From Tissierellia bacterium (GTDB lineage: Bacteria; Bacillota; Clostridia; Tissierellales; Peptoniphilaceae): a stretch of DNA of 64,000 nt. The position numbers were made by a program, and so were the translations under genes. Below, one piece after another: positions 44,169 to 53,156 of this stretch; position 1 is the stretch's first letter, and the number at the start of each line of letters is the position of its first letter. The DNA is taken from assembly GCA_012519495.1 (NCBI GenBank), contig JAAYQA010000062.1:1-64000 (forward strand), written 5' to 3'. The notes under the pieces were generated by a model that was given only the letters and a program-made list of their open reading frames with translations, was not told where the DNA came from and made no database searches.

Positions 44169-45218
44169 ATGTTTGATGTGGATTTACAACAGGATGATTT
44201 AGCCAAGATCAAGGTAATCGGTATTGGCGGCGGAGGCAATAATGCGGTTGAACGCATGATTGACAATGAAGTGAAAGGCATCGAGTTTTCGGTCGTAAAT
44301 ACCGACCGGCAGATTCTCAATATGTCCAAAGCACAAAACAAATTGCAAATCGGAACAAAGCTTACAAAAGGTTTAGGCGCCGGAGGAGACCCTGAGGTGG
44401 GACAGAAGTCGGCCGAAGAAAGCAAGAACGAAATTTCCGAGCTTTTGGAAGGCGCTGACATGGTCTTTATAACAGCCGGCATGGGCGGCGGCACCGGAAC
44501 GGGTGCAGCACCGATTATTGCAGAAGTCGCGCGGGATATGGGAATTCTGACCGTGGGTGTCGTAACCAAACCTTTCCTTTTTGAGGGAATGAAACGCAAA
44601 AAACAGGCGGAAGCAGGAATCGAAGCGTTAAAAGGAAAAGTGGATACACTGGTTATTATTCCGAATGACCGTCTTTTGGAAACCGCGGAAAAGCGCACGA
44701 CCATCGTTGAGGCCTTTACCATGGCGGACGATGTTCTACGCCAGGGGATCCAGGGTATTTCCGACCTGATCGCTGTACCGAATCTGATCAATCTGGACTT
44801 TGCCGATGTAAAAAGCATTATGGCAGATCAGGGTGTGGCACATATGGGTATCGGTAAAGCCGGTGGCGAAAACCGCGCGGTGGACGCGGCAAAAGCAGCC
44901 ATTAAGAGCCCCTTGCTTGAAACCTCGATCGACGGTGCGCAGGCGGTTCTCATTAATATTACCGGTGGCCGGGAATTAGGACTGTTTGAAGTGACCGAAG
45001 CCGCCGATCTGATTCGCGAAGCCGTGGATACCGAAGCAAATATTATCTTTGGTGCCGGTATCGATGAAAGCCTGAAAGATGATATCAAGATCACGGTGAT
45101 TGCTACGGGTTTTAATGCTGAACGCATGCAGGAAGATCGCATGGAGAAAGAAAAGAAACAGATTCTGTCGAATCAGGAACTTTTTGTCCCGACCTTTATC
45201 AATAAGCTGAATTCGTAG
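44169..45218 (+). CDS. ftsZ: Cell division GTPase FtsZ
   Basis: 349 residues. The tubulin signature [24 protein letters not shown] and NVDF-type NLDFADVK are intact. It polymerises into the Z-ring. The linker and tail are short, ending in [11 protein letters not shown], which contains the conserved tail peptide that binds FtsA/SepF-type anchors. CAAGGAGGATGACC precedes the ATG. It is transcribed from its own promoter, separately from murG. nrdR follows 9 bases later. Confidence 0.97.
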   Translation: MFDVDLQQDDLAKIKVIGIGGGGNNAVERMIDNEVKGIEFSVVNTDRQILNMSKAQNKLQIGTKLTKGLGAGGDPEVGQKSAEESKNEISELLEGADMVFITAGMGGGTGTGAAPIIAEVARDMGILTVGVVTKPFLFEGMKRKKQAEAGIEALKGKVDTLVIIPNDRLLETAEKRTTIVEAFTMADDVLRQGIQGISDLIAVPNLINLDFADVKSIMADQGVAHMGIGKAGGENRAVDAAKAAIKSPLLETSIDGAQAVLINITGGRELGLFEVTEAADLIREAVDTEANIIFGAGIDESLKDDIKITVIATGFNAERMQEDRMEKEKKQILSNQELFVPTFINKLNS

Positions 45219-45227
45219 GAGCACGGT

Positions 45228-45689
45228 ATGCGATGTCCGTACTGTAGTTCGATGGACACCCGTGTCAGTGACTCCAGGCCGACGCATGATGGTGATTCGG
45301 TGCGACGCCGCAGGGAATGCAATCACTGCGGCGCGCGTTTTACCACCTACGAAATCTACGAGAAAAGAAGCCTGATCGTACTGAAACGGGACGGAAACCG
45401 CGAAGTTTTCAATCGGACAAAAATGCTGGGCGGCATGATCAAATCCTGTGAAAAACGCCCCGTCCCGGTGGTGACACTGGAAAAGGCGGCAGAAGAGATT
45501 GAATCGGAACTGCTGACGCTGAATAAAAAAGAAATCCGTTCCACCGAGATCGGAGAACGCGTGATGCACAAGCTGCAAGCGATCGATCAGGTGGCCTATG
45601 TCCGTTTTGCATCGGTCTACCGGGACTTTAAGGATGTGGATTCCTTTTACGAAGAATTACAAAAGTTACGTGATCAACAGGATGGGTAA
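45228..45689 (+). CDS. nrdR: Ribonucleotide reductase repressor NrdR
   Basis: 153 residues. Zinc ribbon CPYC ... CNHC (residues 3-34), then an ATP-cone domain (VLKRDGNREVFNRTKMLGG). It senses ATP/dATP and represses ribonucleotide reductase genes. The 9-base gap to ftsZ indicates cotranscription. A terminator follows immediately. Confidence 0.96.
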   Translation: MRCPYCSSMDTRVSDSRPTHDGDSVRRRRECNHCGARFTTYEIYEKRSLIVLKRDGNREVFNRTKMLGGMIKSCEKRPVPVVTLEKAAEEIESELLTLNKKEIRSTEIGERVMHKLQAIDQVAYVRFASVYRDFKDVDSFYEELQKLRDQQDG

Positions 45690-45724
45690 ACATCGCGATG
45701 CGGATTTTCGTCGCGATGTTTTTT
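45690..45724 (+). terminator. Terminator after nrdR
   Basis: ACATCGCGA (45690-45698) pairs with TCGCGATGT (45711-45719) before a T-rich tail. A TATAAT for the next gene lies at 45732-45737. Confidence 0.85.
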
Positions 45725-45763
45725 ATTCGTGTATAATAGCGGTAAGTGAACGAGGAGGTACCT

Positions 45764-46855
45764 ATGTATCCGAGAGTGATTATCCATTTACAGAAATTGC
45801 AGGAGAACGCAGCGCGGCTGGTCGGGTTCTTGGCCGAAAAAGGTATACAGACCGTTGCGGTCACCAAAGTTTTCGGGGCGGATCCCCGGATTCTTAAGGC
45901 ATATTATGACGGTGGTATCCGACATTTTGCCGATGCCCGTATACAAAATCTGGCGCGTATTTCTCCGGCATACGGTTCGCGCATGCTTTTGCGCATCCCC
46001 ATGCAGTCGGAGCTGCAGCAGGTGATTACCCATGCGGATATTTCCTTGCAGTCGGATATCCACACGATCCGCAAGCTGAACGAAGAGGCAAAACGACAGG
46101 ATAAAACGCATCAGATCCTTCTGATGATCGATCTGGGAGACTTGCGCGAAGGCGTATACGAACGCGGAGAAATGCGTGAAATGGCAAAAGAGATTGCGTC
46201 TTTGTCCCATATCGACTGGATCGGTACCGGTACGAATCTGACTTGCTACGGCGGTGTACTGCCCACAAAGGAAAACCTCACGCAACTTCTGGAAACAACC
46301 CGTTGGTTACGCGAAGAAACCGGTCTTTCCTTGCCGGTAATTTCTGCCGGGAATTCGTCCTCCTTATATCTTACCGAGGAGGAAGGATGGCCGGAGGGTT
46401 TGAATCAGCTGCGTATCGGGGAGGCATTGGCTTTGGGTACAGAAGCCGCCTACGGGCGTCCGTTTCTGCATCTGCATACCGACTGCTTTGAACTGGAGGC
46501 AGAAATTGTTGAGAGTCGTGTGAAACCCTCCATGCCGATCGGCACCATCGGTAAAAACGCATTCGGGGAAACGCCGGTATTTGAAGATAAAGGGGATCGT
46601 CTGCGAGCGATTGTGGCGGTCGGCAGGCAGGATGCCGATGCAGCGGATTTGGTACTGCAAAGTCCTTGTATGCAGATACTGGGGGCTTCGTCGGATCATA
46701 TGATACTGGATGCAGGCAGCTGCGCCAACGCACAGCTCGTAGAGGTCGGTAAAACACTGCGCTTCTGGATGAATTACCGCGCGGTGCTGCGGGCGTTTAC
46801 CAGTGAATACGTAGACAGATACTATGAGGAACCAAACGATGAACGTACAAATTAG
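45764..46855 (+). CDS. Alanine/ornithine racemase family PLP enzyme
   Basis: 363 residues, alanine-racemase-like TIM barrel. The PLP lysine is in AVTKVFG; SAGNSSSLY and RIGEALALGTEA fit the ornithine racemase-like branch rather than the classical wall Alr, and the C-terminal domain is short. It probably racemises an amino acid such as ornithine in fermentation, though alanine is possible. CGAGGAGGTACC precedes ATG 45764. It overlaps the next gene by 17 bases. Confidence 0.9.
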   Translation: MYPRVIIHLQKLQENAARLVGFLAEKGIQTVAVTKVFGADPRILKAYYDGGIRHFADARIQNLARISPAYGSRMLLRIPMQSELQQVITHADISLQSDIHTIRKLNEEAKRQDKTHQILLMIDLGDLREGVYERGEMREMAKEIASLSHIDWIGTGTNLTCYGGVLPTKENLTQLLETTRWLREETGLSLPVISAGNSSSLYLTEEEGWPEGLNQLRIGEALALGTEAAYGRPFLHLHTDCFELEAEIVESRVKPSMPIGTIGKNAFGETPVFEDKGDRLRAIVAVGRQDADAADLVLQSPCMQILGASSDHMILDAGSCANAQLVEVGKTLRFWMNYRAVLRAFTSEYVDRYYEEPNDERTN

Positions 46856-47123
46856 CGAAGCGGCCCTGGCGTATCTGCGCAAAAAAGGGGCGGATACGAT
46901 CAGCGTAGTGTATGACATACCGGGTATCAGTGAATCGATTGCTGTTGAGGCTTCTGTGCAGATCGGTCCGCCCAAAATACAGGCCCGCTATCAGAAAATT
47001 CCGGTAGGGGAGATCACCGTCTATGTCGATTCCATTATCGAGGTAAAAGACGTTTTGGAGATTGATGTGAATCGGATTTTCGGTTTTTACCGTTTTGTCG
47101 TATCCGGCTATCGCATCGCATAA
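46839..47123 (+). CDS. Small HesB/IscA-like protein without cysteines
   Basis: 94 residues. The opening NVQISEAALAYLRKKGADTISV and alternating beta strands resemble HesB/IscA-fold proteins, but there is no cysteine, so it cannot bind Fe-S in the usual way. Starts are possible at 46824 or 46839; GAGGA lies before the second. The overlap with the racemase gene suggests coupled translation. The function is unknown and the fold call is tentative. Confidence 0.7.
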   Translation: MNVQISEAALAYLRKKGADTISVVYDIPGISESIAVEASVQIGPPKIQARYQKIPVGEITVYVDSIIEVKDVLEIDVNRIFGFYRFVVSGYRIA

Positions 47124-47197
47124 AAAGAGCATTTAGAAGGGAGACAACCCGAATACTCTGTACAAAAAAGGAGCGGATTTTGTCCACCGTATCAACG

Positions 47198-47228
47198 AAA
47201 AAGGAGGCAGCTTGGCTGCCTCCTTTTT
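47198..47228. terminator. Bidirectional terminator between convergent genes
   Basis: A 14-bp perfect stem (47198-47211 with 47215-47228) with A5 on one side and T5 on the other. It serves the racemase operon (plus) and the G5/3D gene (minus). Confidence 0.92.
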
Positions 47229-47253
47229 CAAAGGGGAAAAGAGGGTGATACGG

Positions 47254-48282
47254 TTAATTCAGAATTCGCACGCGCACGGAGCGAACCCCGAAATTGATAG
47301 CTTCCTGATGGGAAGAAAGGAATATATCAATCTTTCTTCCGTTAATGGCACCGCCGGTATCTTCGGCACTGTAAACGCCGTAACCTTCTACTTCAACGGT
47401 GGATCCCAAAGGAATAACACTCGGGTCTACCGCGATGACACCCACACGTGCGGGGGTTCCCATACGGGTCGTATCGCCGACGGTCGGGTCATAAGCGGTT
47501 GCGGTGAAGTCCATCCAACCGCCCGCATTGCTGTAACTTGCTTCTGTCGCGGCGGATTCGGTATAGGAAGAGCTGCTGCTTGAACTTTGTGCTTCCTGTA
47601 CAGGCTCTACATATACGAGGGTGCCTTCTTCAATGATATGGGTAACCGGCTCTTTTGTGATGATTTCCTGTGTATTGGCCGAAACTCTTCGGCCATTGTG
47701 CCGAATGGTTTGTGTGATAAACTGTCGGGTTCCGTCTTCACCTTCCTGTGCAACGCGTGTTTCGCCTTCGTACAGATCATCGGTTGCCCGGTATTCCGTT
47801 TCGTACGGAATGGATTCTTCTTCCACTTCTTCTTCGGTTACGATGGTGTCGACGGTGACCGTCATGTGATCCTTTACAGGGGTCTGCAGATCGGGATAAA
47901 CGAGGTCGTTTTCTCCGGCTGTGAAGCCCTGTTCATCCAGGAACTCGCCGACCGTGTTTGCCTGGGTGTGGATTTCCTTGGAAACGCCACGCAAATGCAG
48001 TTCAACGGTGTTTTTTGTTGTTACGACGATTTCCATATAGTCGGTTATTTCGGCATCGGCCGGCATATTCAGAATGGTTCGATCGCTGGCTATGTAGCCT
48101 AATTCGTCGAGCAATTCCCCCACAGTATTGGCTCGTGTTGACACTTCGTGTACTTCATTATCTTTAAGAACGGTCAGTTCTTTTTGTCTTGTCATGGCTG
48201 CGTAGGAAGTAACCCCTGTTGTCAGCAAAGTGACGACAACCAGCATGGCAATAGACTGTTTTAGCTTTGACTTCTCTGTCAT
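47254..48282 (-). CDS. Secreted G5 and 3D domain protein (YabE/RpfB-like)
   Basis: 342 residues. Signal/anchor segment (about 10-28), two DUF348 repeats (each with ANTVGELLDELGY or ANTVGEFLDEQGF), a G5 domain (EEEVEESIPYETEY ... GTRQ), a Ser-rich linker, and a C-terminal 3D domain with the three Asp of FTATAYDPT, GVIAVDP and EDTGGAINGRKIDIF. The 3D domain resembles MltA-type lytic transglycosylases, so a wall-remodelling role is likely. TTG-free ATG start with AAGGAGG on the minus strand. Confidence 0.92.
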   Translation of the reverse strand: MTEKSKLKQSIAMLVVVTLLTTGVTSYAAMTRQKELTVLKDNEVHEVSTRANTVGELLDELGYIASDRTILNMPADAEITDYMEIVVTTKNTVELHLRGVSKEIHTQANTVGEFLDEQGFTAGENDLVYPDLQTPVKDHMTVTVDTIVTEEEVEEESIPYETEYRATDDLYEGETRVAQEGEDGTRQFITQTIRHNGRRVSANTQEIITKEPVTHIIEEGTLVYVEPVQEAQSSSSSSSYTESAATEASYSNAGGWMDFTATAYDPTVGDTTRMGTPARVGVIAVDPSVIPLGSTVEVEGYGVYSAEDTGGAINGRKIDIFLSSHQEAINFGVRSVRVRILN

Positions 48283-48313
48283 TCAACATCCTCCTTGTCT
48301 AAATCCATAACTA

Positions 48314-48341
48314 ATTATACGTGTTAGTTTTTGTTCGTCAA
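48314..48341 (-). promoter_or_regulatory. Promoter of the G5/3D gene (minus strand)
   Basis: On the minus strand TTGACG (48336-48341) and TATAAT (48314-48319) have a 16-base spacer. Confidence 0.8.
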
Positions 48342-48816
48342 TCATTAAGCTGATTTTAGATTGTTATTTGTGGCCATTCGCAAAAAATGATTAGGACTTT
48401 TGCACAAATATTACGGAATAGACACAAAACGACTTTTAGGAAGCGTTGAAATCATAAGGTTACAAAAAAGTAACAAGAAAAACGCCGAAAAAAGGAATAA
48501 AAAAGAAGAAATAGACATATAAAAGCGTGGATTATCAAGACTCTTATGAAGAATGGCGGAAAACGATGCACTTCTCCAATAAAAAATTGTAAGGTGCGTA
48601 AAAACGAAGACATCGAAAGAATAAAGGGCAAATAACGAAAAAGAGGGAGTAAAAAGAGTTATACCGGATATGGTTTTGGTGTCTGCGTACAATGACGCAA
48701 TGAGAGAAAATCAAATGCTTGGGTCGTATAGCGTATGAATAAAAGAAAAACACCTTCGTTTGCGTTATGAAAAAGACCCCGGTTTCCTTCTGTGTAATGA
48801 GCGTCTGATACAAATA
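48342..48816. other. AT-rich gene-free tract between the G5/3D and PBP1A genes
   Basis: About 475 bases, A/G-rich on the plus strand, with runs such as GAAAAAAGGAATAAAAAAGAAG. Open frames on the minus strand here encode only Phe/Leu/Ser-rich low-complexity peptides without ribosome binding sites. I see no gene or known RNA. The composition matches the tract at 43848-44113. Confidence 0.5.
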
Positions 48817-48851
48817 AAAAGGACGGCAAGATGTGCTCTTGCCGTCCTTTT
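48817..48851. terminator. Terminator of the PBP1A gene
   Basis: A perfect 15-bp stem (48817-48831 with 48837-48851) with T/A tails on both strands; on the minus strand it follows the PBP1A stop within 4 bases. Confidence 0.9.
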
Positions 48852-48854
48852 ATT

Positions 48855-51800
48855 CTATTCGTCTCCGTCTGCCGGCGGATCGGTCTGCGGCGGATCGGTC
48901 TGCGGTGGTTCCGTTTGCGGCGGATCGGTTTGCGGTGTGTCGGTGTCCGGTTCCGTGGTTTCTTCGGTTTCCGCGGGTTCGGTTTCCGGCGGTTCGGTCT
49001 GTGCGGGCTGTGTATGCACATGGCAGTACGTGGTAGGCAGTGTATAGGCCCAGTCATCGGGCAGTATGCCTTCATTTTCTGAGGGGACATAGGGTTTCGG
49101 TCTTTTCACGAAGACCCGGTTTACGACAAGATTTTCCGGACAGAACTGCGTGGCCAGGCGATTGGTAGATCGGTCTACCCGTGCGCTTACGTGCGCATCG
49201 CATTCTTCCACGGGTTCGGTACCTCGGACAAAGTATTCGGTTCGCACGGTCCCGCGCGGGTCTGCGTAGCAGAGGGAGGTAGGTTTCTTTCCGCTTTGCG
49301 TACAAACCTGTGCTTCCACGATGCCTTCCGGAATATCGAAGGTTTTGTCTTCATAGCCTTCGTGCATACTGCGCATCACAATGCCCCAGAATCGGACAGC
49401 ATAGGATGAGACTTCATCGATGAACACATTATTCGGGTCGTCGGATCCAATCCAAACACCGGCGGTCAGATACGGGGTGAATCCCACAAACCAGGAGTCG
49501 ATATTGCGTGTGGTTGTACCGGAGGTACCGGTCTTGCCGGCGGTGTCGATCCCGTCGATCTTAACGGTCTGTATGACGCTGGCATCGGTCAGATTACGCA
49601 GGATATCCTTCATGATAAACGCGGTTTGCGGGGATACGACTTCAGTGCGTTCGGGCTGATTGTCCAGTATGAGATTTCCGCGTGTATCTTCGATTTTGGA
49701 AAACGAGACCGGCTCCACATACGTTCCGTCGTTAGCGATGCTGTTATAGGCCGAGGTGAGTTCCAGATTGGTGAATCCGTGCACCATCCCGCCCAGGCCC
49801 ATGGCTGCAAGGTTTTCATCGTTGGCATACGGGTCTTCATCCCGCGTCACGAAATTGTCGTTTTCCGGATGAATCGGGTCGATGAGATGCATTTTCTGCA
49901 GATAGCTCTGCGAGGTTTGCAATCCTACATCTTCCAGGGTCCGTACGGCATTGACATTCATGGAACCGATAATGGAGGTTCGCAGCGAGACGATACCCTG
50001 ATAGCGGAAGTCCCAGTTGGTGGGCCAGCGCTGTCCGTCTTCTTCGCGATAATAGGGCACATCATCGATCGGGGTAGCTGCCGTATAGCCGTTGTCCAAA
50101 GCCGGTAGATAAGTGGCCAGGGGTTTCATGGTGGAACCCGGCTGACGGGGAGACTGCGTGGCCCGGTTGAGTATGCTGGAGCCGGTTGTTCCGCGGCCGC
50201 CCCGCATCGCTTTGATCTGCCCGGTCGTTTGATCCATTATGACGGTGGTGACCTGCGGTTGCAGTACACCGATCTCATCGTAGGAGAAGTAGTCGGTGGA
50301 GATCAGAAGGCTGCCTTCTTCGTTTATTTCATAGAAGTCGGGGTTTTCATCCAGAAAACGCTGCGAGATGGTGATAACGCCCTCTTCGTTTTCCGAGACA
50401 TCGCCTTCATCGAATTCATAGCCGCCAACCCGATGGGTGACCAGATTGTTCTCCTCGCTGCGGGTCCAGACATCGGCGATGTCGATGGTATTGTTTCGCA
50501 GCACCATTTTGTCGGAGTCAATATGCAGACCGTTTTCGATCCGGTAGCTTCCTTCGGAGAGATACGCGCGATTGTCTTCGGTAAGCAGATTGTCCTTATG
50601 GAAATAGGCAATATTATTGTTTGCATTCAGGATATTGCCGCTATCGGTCTGATTCCAGCGGATGAAACCGGGTTCACTCCAGTTCAGATAATCACCGGAG
50701 AGCAGCAGCTCGGTAAATTCATCGTAGAGCATATCCAGCTTTTGCTGCATGTCTACATCGATAGTTGCAGTAATTACCAGACCGCCGTTGTACAGTTTGT
50801 CTACGGCCTCTTCGCGTGAATAACCGAGTTGATCCATCAGTTCCTGTACAACCTGCTGTTTGACAAAGTCGGTAAAGTAGGAAGACACCTCCTCGGTTTT
50901 TCGTTCCGGCGGATCGAGGGCGACAAACATATCTTCTTGCAGGGCGGCATCGTGTTCTTCCTGGGTGATCATTCCCTGTTCGAGCATATTGGAGAGTACA
51001 TACTGGCGGCGTTCTTCTTGGTCAGGATTGTATACCGCTATGTATTTTTCGTTTTCGATCAGGATCTCTCCGACCACGCGATCGCCTTCTTCCACCTGGG
51101 AAGGGGCAATGGTTTTATACAGGGCATTGTTGGAAGGCGAGTTGATGATACTTGCGAGTGCCGCCGATTCACCGATGGTAAGATCTTTTGCGTGTTTGGA
51201 AAAATAGATCTGTGCCGCCGCTTCCACACCGTAGGCTCCCTGTCCCAGAAAGATGCGGTTCAGATAGGCTTCCAGTATCTTGTCTTTCGGCATGGCTTCG
51301 GTGAGCTGTACGGCCAGATACGCTTCCTTCAGCTTCCGTTCAATCGTCTGTTCGTCGGACAGATACATCAGCTTAACCAGCTGCTGGGTAATGGTACTTC
51401 CGCCACGTACAATGTCACCGGCGCGGAAGTTGTCGATCGCACTTTTGACAATCCCTTGCGGATCGACCCCCATATTGCTGTAAAACCGTTCGTCTTCAAC
51501 GGATATAACGGCTTTTTTCAAATGATCGGGCATTTCGTCAATCTCGATAATGCGGCGGAATTCTTCCGTTTGGATCAGCTCCAGTTGCCGGCCGGAGGGA
51601 TCGACGATAACGGAGTTTTCCGTCAGCATGCTGTTTATATTTTCCGTGCTGATGTCCGGTGCATCCTGCACGATATTCAGGACGGCTATGCCCAGGCTGC
51701 CCGCGCCTAAAAGCAATACGATCAGTAAGGCCAGAAAGATAACTTTCAGAAACTTGGATAGTATGCTTCCGGGTGAGCGCCGTCTGTTTTTCTGTGTCAT
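48855..51800 (-). CDS. Class A penicillin-binding protein (PBP1A-type)
   Basis: 981 residues. N-terminal membrane anchor (about 15-45); a GT51 glycosyltransferase domain with EDERFYSNMGVDPQG, GGSTITQQL and KILEAYLNRIFLGQGAYGVEAA; then a transpeptidase domain with STMK (after RQPG), SMN and KTGTSG. It polymerises and crosslinks peptidoglycan. The middle contains an insert of about 130 residues rich in Asp, Asn and Glu (from WSEPGFIRWN onward). The last ~60 residues are a TEPPQTDPP-type repeat tail. Minus-strand start with AGGAGGTC. Confidence 0.95.
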   Translation of the reverse strand: MTQKNRRRSPGSILSKFLKVIFLALLIVLLLGAGSLGIAVLNIVQDAPDISTENINSMLTENSVIVDPSGRQLELIQTEEFRRIIEIDEMPDHLKKAVISVEDERFYSNMGVDPQGIVKSAIDNFRAGDIVRGGSTITQQLVKLMYLSDEQTIERKLKEAYLAVQLTEAMPKDKILEAYLNRIFLGQGAYGVEAAAQIYFSKHAKDLTIGESAALASIINSPSNNALYKTIAPSQVEEGDRVVGEILIENEKYIAVYNPDQEERRQYVLSNMLEQGMITQEEHDAALQEDMFVALDPPERKTEEVSSYFTDFVKQQVVQELMDQLGYSREEAVDKLYNGGLVITATIDVDMQQKLDMLYDEFTELLLSGDYLNWSEPGFIRWNQTDSGNILNANNNIAYFHKDNLLTEDNRAYLSEGSYRIENGLHIDSDKMVLRNNTIDIADVWTRSEENNLVTHRVGGYEFDEGDVSENEEGVITISQRFLDENPDFYEINEEGSLLISTDYFSYDEIGVLQPQVTTVIMDQTTGQIKAMRGGRGTTGSSILNRATQSPRQPGSTMKPLATYLPALDNGYTAATPIDDVPYYREEDGQRWPTNWDFRYQGIVSLRTSIIGSMNVNAVRTLEDVGLQTSQSYLQKMHLIDPIHPENDNFVTRDEDPYANDENLAAMGLGGMVHGFTNLELTSAYNSIANDGTYVEPVSFSKIEDTRGNLILDNQPERTEVVSPQTAFIMKDILRNLTDASVIQTVKIDGIDTAGKTGTSGTTTRNIDSWFVGFTPYLTAGVWIGSDDPNNVFIDEVSSYAVRFWGIVMRSMHEGYEDKTFDIPEGIVEAQVCTQSGKKPTSLCYADPRGTVRTEYFVRGTEPVEECDAHVSARVDRSTNRLATQFCPENLVVNRVFVKRPKPYVPSENEGILPDDWAYTLPTTYCHVHTQPAQTEPPETEPAETEETTEPDTDTPQTDPPQTEPPQTDPPQTDPPADGDE
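48870..49010 (-). repeat. 15-base coding repeats in the PBP1A tail
   Basis: Imperfect 15-base units encode PPQTD/PPQTE five-residue repeats, followed by looser Glu/Thr/Pro repeats. The unit number is likely to vary between strains by slippage. The tail lies outside the membrane and may act as a wall-spanning spacer. Confidence 0.8.
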
Positions 51801-51828
51801 TTTGACCTCCTTCAGGCGTCATATTCGT

Positions 51829-51837
51829 ATTATAGCA
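51829..51837 (-). promoter_or_regulatory. Extended -10 of the PBP1A gene (minus strand)
   Basis: On the minus strand TGC directly precedes TATAAT (51829-51834). A plus-strand TATAAT for hflX lies at 51869-51874, so the two genes diverge from this short region. Confidence 0.6.
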
Positions 51838-51896
51838 CAGCCGATGGAAGCCATGGCACCGGATTGGGTATAATGGGAAAAAGAGGTGGTTAAGAA

Positions 51897-53156
51897 TTGG
51901 AACGGGTTATTGCCGTCACTGCATATGAAAGAAATTCCGAAAACAATATAAAAGAAAAGACGGAAGAATTCGTCTCGTTAATTGAAGCCGCCGATGCTGA
52001 AGTGGTGATACAGGTGGAACAGGCTCTGCAAAAGATGCATCCTGCCACCGTGATCGGAAGCGGAAAAGTCGATGCAATCAAAGCTCTGATTTCCCCGCAT
52101 GCGATCGACGCCGTTTGTTTCAATGTGGAGCTGTCCGGTTCACAGATACGGAATCTGGAAGAGGCTCTGGGGTGTAAAATTATTGACCGGACGCATGTGA
52201 TCCTGGATATATTTGCAAATCGCGCTAGCGATCGGGAAGGGAAGCTGCAGGTTAAACTGGCGCAATTGCGCTATCGTCTGCCGCGTTTAACCGGTTATCG
52301 CTCGTATTTGTCCCGAACCGGAGGCGGAATCGGGACAAGAGGACCCGGGGAGCAGCAATTGGAAACCGACCGCCGCCATATTCAAAGAGAAATGCAGCAA
52401 ATCAAACGCGCCCTGTCTGGGGCGGAGAAAACCCGTCGCATAAAAAGTGGACGCCGGCGCAGGGGACCTCTGCCGGTTGTCGCACTGATCGGTTATACAA
52501 ATGCAGGAAAGTCGACGGTTTTAAACGGACTGCATGCCTTGGGAGGCGGCCCTGAAAAAAAGGAAGTGTCGGCACGAAACCGCTTGTTTGAAACCTTGAG
52601 CACGGCTCATCGGCACGCCGTTCTCCCCGGAGGGGCTTCCTATGTATTAATGGATACGGTCGGATTTGTCAGCGATCTGCCAACGGAGTTTATTGAAGCG
52701 TTTCAATCCACACTGGAAGAAATCGTCCATGCAGATCTGATACTACATGTTATCGACGGATCTTCAGAGACCATAGAATTGCAAATTGATACAACAATGG
52801 ACATGCTGCGGCGCCTGGACAGCATCGGTATTCCCCGCATGACCCTGATCAATAAAACAGACCGGATCGACAGCGAGTACAGCATAGCAGACAAACGGCT
52901 CCCCAATCGCTTGTGGATTTCCGCCAAACAGGAGGCGGATATCCGGCGGGTAGCCGAAAAGATCGAAAGCATGCTGTATCCGGAAGGCGCCTATGTCTGG
53001 CATGTACCGTATGCTCGGCAGGAGGATTTTTTGCGCCGATTTCATCATATGGACTTTTTTACCGTAGACTATGAAGCAGAGGGCGCACGTTTTTGTGCCT
53101 ATCTGACAAACAGTCAAAAGGCCAGGCTGAAACGCTGGGAGCGGGAGGAGCGATGA
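51897..53156 (+). CDS. hflX: GTPase HflX
   Basis: 419 residues. An N-terminal HflX domain with ATVIGSGKVDAIK and RTHVILDIFANRA, a glycine-rich stretch (RTGGGIGTRGPGEQQLETDRR), and the G domain: GYTNAGKST, DTVGF and NKTD. It splits stalled or hibernating ribosomes under stress. The start is TTG 51897 after AAGAGGTGG; no ATG fits. It overlaps yigZ by 4 bases. Confidence 0.95.
   Translation: MERVIAVTAYERNSENNIKEKTEEFVSLIEAADAEVVIQVEQALQKMHPATVIGSGKVDAIKALISPHAIDAVCFNVELSGSQIRNLEEALGCKIIDRTHVILDIFANRASDREGKLQVKLAQLRYRLPRLTGYRSYLSRTGGGIGTRGPGEQQLETDRRHIQREMQQIKRALSGAEKTRRIKSGRRRRGPLPVVALIGYTNAGKSTVLNGLHALGGGPEKKEVSARNRLFETLSTAHRHAVLPGGASYVLMDTVGFVSDLPTEFIEAFQSTLEEIVHADLILHVIDGSSETIELQIDTTMDMLRRLDSIGIPRMTLINKTDRIDSEYSIADKRLPNRLWISAKQEADIRRVAEKIESMLYPEGAYVWHVPYARQEDFLRRFHHMDFFTVDYEAEGARFCAYLTNSQKARLKRWEREER

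Noticed and set aside
48411-48813. Minus-strand frames of Phe/Leu/Ser-rich peptides between the G5/3D and PBP1A genes
   Set aside because: They reflect purine-rich composition on the opposite strand; no ribosome binding sites and overlapping frames in several registers.
48870-49010. CRISPR-like or tandem non-coding array
   Set aside because: The 15-base periodicity encodes the Pro-rich tail of PBP1A and has no spacers.
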